Position numbers and translations under genes: made by a program. DNA of 8,783 nucleotides from Clostridia bacterium (GTDB lineage: Bacteria; Bacillota_A; Clostridia; Peptostreptococcales; Anaerovoracaceae), in the NCBI GenBank assembly GCA_024403175.1, contig JAKSSI010000044.1, positions 1-8,783 of the forward strand, written 5' to 3'. A model generated the notes under the pieces. That model searched no databases. It saw only the letters and a list, made by a program, of their open reading frames with translations, and had not been told where the DNA came from. Position 1 is the stretch's first letter. Every line of letters begins with the position of its first letter. Below, piece after piece: positions 7,562-8,783 of the stretch.

Positions 7562-7590
7562 ATTTTAACATATCATTTAGTATATTACAA
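7562..7590 (-). promoter_or_regulatory. Proximal ftsH operon promoter (sigma-A type, extended -10)
   Basis: Minus strand: -35 TTGTAA (7590-7585), 17-base spacer, -10 TAAAAT (7567-7562) preceded by TG plus one base, an extended -10. Transcription would start near 7555, giving a leader of about 60 bases before the TTG start of ftsH. Confidence 0.65.
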
Positions 7591-7624
7591 TAAATATAAT
7601 GTAGAAAGTTTGTGAAATTGATAC

Positions 7625-7673
7625 AAAAAAAGCAGCTTATATCTTCGCGATTTTCACCACAAATCTTAGCCGC
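7625..7673 (-). ncRNA. Candidate leader attenuator or short terminated RNA upstream of ftsH
   Basis: Downstream of the distal promoter the minus strand can form an outer stem GCGGCT (7673-7668) / AGCTGC (7637-7632), with one G-U pair, closing over an inner hairpin GATTT / AAATC with a 7-base loop. Seven Ts (7631-7625) follow immediately. Stem plus U-tract looks like an intrinsic terminator and would end a transcript of about 65 nt begun at the distal promoter. The stem is short and the internal loop large, so stability is moderate. It matches no riboswitch or small RNA class that I recognise. Confidence 0.4.
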
Positions 7674-7696
7674 ATGATTTCACCCTAATTAAATTT

Positions 7697-7725
7697 ATGA
7701 TATAAAATATGAAATTATTCGTCAA
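7697..7725 (-). promoter_or_regulatory. Distal promoter upstream of ftsH (sigma-A type)
   Basis: Minus strand: -35 TTGACG (7725-7720), exactly 17 bases, -10 TATCAT (7702-7697), with start expected near 7690. By hexamers and spacing it is one of the best promoter matches in the window. It would transcribe the hairpin/U-tract element at 7625-7673 before reaching the proximal promoter and ftsH. Confidence 0.6.
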
Positions 7726-7802
7726 GAAAATCGTACTCTATAATTAAAATAGAATTAATCATTTCGTAATTTATATGTCACCATTTGAAAAAATTATTAC
7801 TG

Positions 7803-7808
7803 TATAAT
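7803..7808 (+). promoter_or_regulatory. Promoter -10 element for the small basic-protein gene
   Basis: Consensus TATAAT 30 bases before the start codon of the plus-strand gene. No good -35 lies at 16-18 bases; TTGAAA at 7785-7790 is only 12 bases away. The core promoter is therefore probable but its -35 is weak, suggesting activator dependence or low strength. A second plus-strand TATAAT lies at 7739-7744, also without a clear -35. Confidence 0.5.
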
Positions 7809-7826
7809 GATGATAGTTTTATTATT

Positions 7827-7833
7827 AGGAGGT
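7827..7833 (+). promoter_or_regulatory. Strong ribosome binding site of the small basic-protein gene
   Basis: AGGAGGT, a full match to the anti-Shine-Dalgarno sequence, 4 bases before the ATG at 7838. Together with the TATAAT upstream it is the main evidence that the 67-codon frame is really translated. Confidence 0.85.
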
Positions 7834-7837
7834 CATT

Positions 7838-8041
7838 ATGGCAGAAAAAATTGTGCTTCTTGACAAGATGTCTAAGAGGCAAAGGAAGGAACACCTTAGA
7901 AAAAACCGTGTAATGTTTGGTCACCAGCAGTGCCCAGTAGCACATAAGAGTGCAAAAGATAAGAATCGCAGGCGCGAAAAAGAAGAACTCGCCGCTCTTA
8001 AAAGAGATTGGCGAGTTTTTAATTGCTCTATTTTAACGTGA
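7838..8041 (+). CDS. Small basic protein with an internal transcription terminator; candidate tmRNA-regulated ribosome-rescue factor
   Basis: I do not recognise the family. The 67-residue product is very basic: 10 Lys and 9 Arg against 8 acidic residues, plus 3 His. Clusters are KMSKRQRKEHLRKNR (10-24) and HKSAKDKNRRREKEE (36-50), and a short non-charged tail follows W58 (RVFNCSILT). There is no signal peptide or membrane segment, so it is probably cytosolic and RNA- or ribosome-binding. The ATG has a perfect AGGAGGT 4 bases upstream. The striking feature is at the 3' end: a strong hairpin with a U-tract lies inside the frame and ends at 8020, while the only stop codon is TGA at 8039-8041. 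Transcripts ending at the U-tract would have no stop codon and yield a protein ending near V60/F61. ArfA and BrfA genes are built this way. Alternative: an unrelated small basic protein whose end merely overlaps the terminator. Its 3' end overlaps the convergent lipoprotein gene by 14 bases. Confidence 0.75.
   Translation: MAEKIVLLDKMSKRQRKEHLRKNRVMFGHQQCPVAHKSAKDKNRRREKEELAALKRDWRVFNCSILT
7986..8020. terminator. Strong intrinsic terminator, probably bidirectional, inside the small gene
   Basis: Eight-bp stem AACTCGCC (7986-7993) / GGCGAGTT (8010-8017) enclosing an inner CTCT-TAAA-AGAG hairpin (7995-8006). On the plus strand five Ts (8016-8020) end the stem. On the minus strand the flank reads CTTCTTTTTC, also T-rich, and starts within about 10 bases of the lipoprotein stop region. 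It therefore can serve both converging genes. For the plus-strand gene it lies upstream of the stop codon. Confidence 0.82.
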
Positions 8042-8528
8042 TTTTCAATGTAACATTGCCATTAGATAAAAGCTTTGTAACTTCTTTTTCCGGCAAATTC
8101 ATCTTTCCAAGCCTTGTATAAGACCAAGTATTAGAACCATAAAATACTACTATATTATTCCCATTATAAAGAACTATATCTCCATTATGTGTAGTAGTCT
8201 GCTTATCGCTTCTTGTGTAGCTTTTACCTAAAGAACCAACCTGTTCGTTATCACTATACATTGACATTGAAACTATTATGTCCGATTTTGCAGCTTCGTT
8301 TTTTAGTTCGGAAACAGTATTATTGTTTTCCCAGATAACAGGAATCTCTGTTTCTCCTATATACATCTTCATTGGAGTATCTCCTTCTATATTGTCATCT
8401 GCACCTGTCGTTTCCTGCATTTGTTCCTTTTGTGATACAGGATTATTATCTTGCTGATTACCTTTTCTGCAACCAGTAAAACTAAAAACAAGAACAACGC
8501 ATAAAATTATCTGTAATAACCTTTTCAT
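8028..8528 (-). CDS. Secreted lipoprotein with cyclophilin-like fold domain
   Basis: 166 residues from the ATG at 8528, which gives a proper lipoprotein signal: MKRLL, a hydrophobic core (4-17) and lipobox FTGC with lipidation Cys at 20. Nine further in-frame codons upstream would overlap the previous gene and spoil the signal. A Gln/Asn/Asp-rich linker (21-50) precedes a domain (about 52-166) resembling the bacterial cyclophilin-like fold family (Cyclophil_like2): MKMYIGETEIPV at its start, NGDIVLYNGNNIVVFYG in the middle, WSYTRLGKMN near the end. These proteins are mostly uncharacterised, and prolyl isomerase activity should not be assumed. It is expected on the outer face of the membrane. 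It begins 4 bases after the transporter stop, so the two form an operon. It converges on the small basic gene and is likely terminated by the hairpin at 7986-8020. Its stop is TAG. Confidence 0.82.
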   Translation of the reverse strand: MKRLLQIILCVVLVFSFTGCRKGNQQDNNPVSQKEQMQETTGADDNIEGDTPMKMYIGETEIPVIWENNNTVSELKNEAAKSDIIVSMSMYSDNEQVGSLGKSYTRSDKQTTTHNGDIVLYNGNNIVVFYGSNTWSYTRLGKMNLPEKEVTKLLSNGNVTLKITLK

Positions 8529-8532
8529 TAAG

Positions 8533-8783
8533 TTACTCTTTCCCGTTCTTTGCATTGGCTATGTATATGCCGCCTACTATTATTATAGCTCCTATAACCT
8601 GAAGAAGCGTAAACTTTTCTTTTAGGAATATTACTCCAGCTAGAATTGAAGCTACTGTGGATGCTCCTATAAAAGATGCTGACTTGTTAACCCCAATTGT
8701 TGCGATTGCAGTGTTTTGCATCAAGAATCCTAAAATCGAGCAGCCTACAGACTGGTACAAAATTGCTATAAGAAAAGATGTAT
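8533..8783 (-). CDS. EamA/DMT-family membrane transporter, C-terminal part (gene continues past window end)
   Basis: The frame is open to the window edge (82 codons visible before the stop), so the gene is 5'-truncated by the window. The apparent TTG start inside it is not meaningful. The visible part is the second EamA repeat's end: a hydrophobic helix (SFLIAILYQSVGCSILGFLM), then ASFIGASTVASILAGVIFL, the characteristic short KEKFTLLQVIGA turn, and a last helix AIIIVGGIYIA followed by a charged tail. This pattern is typical of drug/metabolite exporters; the substrate cannot be predicted. The stop lies 4 bases before the lipoprotein start. Confidence 0.85.
   Translation of the reverse strand, partial: TSFLIAILYQSVGCSILGFLMQNTAIATIGVNKSASFIGASTVASILAGVIFLKEKFTLLQVIGAIIIVGGIYIANAKNGKE

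Noticed and set aside
7743..7759. ATTAA-7-TTAAT inverted repeat as a regulator operator between the divergent promoters
   Set aside because: Five-base AT-only arms are expected by chance in such AT-rich DNA; there is no further support.
7508..7837. Further genes, tRNA, CRISPR or mobile element in the 330-base intergenic region
   Set aside because: No open frame with a ribosome binding site, no tRNA cloverleaf, no regularly spaced repeats and no transposase remnants were seen; only the promoters, leader hairpin and repeats reported above.
8529..8555. Upstream ATG for the lipoprotein gene (9 extra codons)
   Set aside because: It lies inside the transporter gene and would put polar residues ahead of a lipoprotein signal that is complete from the next ATG.

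Overview
The window looks like chromosomal DNA of a low-GC Firmicute, most likely a member of the Clostridia. The evidence is AGGAGG-type ribosome binding sites, TAA stop codons on nearly every gene, AT-rich intergenic DNA with sigma-A-type promoters, and the order ftsH-coaX-dusB-lysS, which matches the conserved Bacillus/Clostridium ftsH-coaX...dusB-lysS neighbourhood. The genus cannot be named from the sequence alone.

Left and centre (about 1-7725, minus strand): one tightly packed operon, read right to left. It contains ftsH (membrane AAA+ protease), a PucR/CdaR-type regulator, coaX (type III pantothenate kinase), dusB (tRNA-dihydrouridine synthase), greA (transcript cleavage factor) and lysS (lysyl-tRNA synthetase with an added C-terminal tRNA-binding domain). 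Genes overlap or abut by a few bases, so they are probably co-transcribed. ftsH is interrupted by an in-frame TGA at codon 401, just before the peptidase domain. The upstream region has two good minus-strand promoters, with a hairpin plus U-tract between them that could be an attenuator or the end of a small RNA. Two hairpins lie just beyond lysS.

Right part (7800-8041, plus strand): a small gene, divergent from ftsH, encodes a very basic 67-residue protein. It has an excellent ribosome binding site. A strong intrinsic terminator lies inside its coding region, upstream of its stop codon, so most transcripts should have no stop codon. This is the architecture of ArfA (E. coli) and BrfA (B. subtilis), the alternative ribosome-rescue factors controlled by trans-translation. 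The protein is not recognisably ArfA or BrfA, so it is a candidate for an undescribed rescue factor and is the most interesting item here.

Right end (8028-8783, minus strand): a secreted lipoprotein with a cyclophilin-like fold domain follows, 4 bases downstream, the 3' end of an EamA/DMT-family membrane transporter that runs off the window. This pair converges on the small basic gene, and the same hairpin can terminate both directions.

The operon brings together protein quality control (FtsH), CoA synthesis (CoaX), tRNA modification and charging (DusB, LysRS) and transcription recovery (GreA): a housekeeping growth/translation cluster. A ribosome-rescue candidate beside it would fit that theme, but the functional link is inference.
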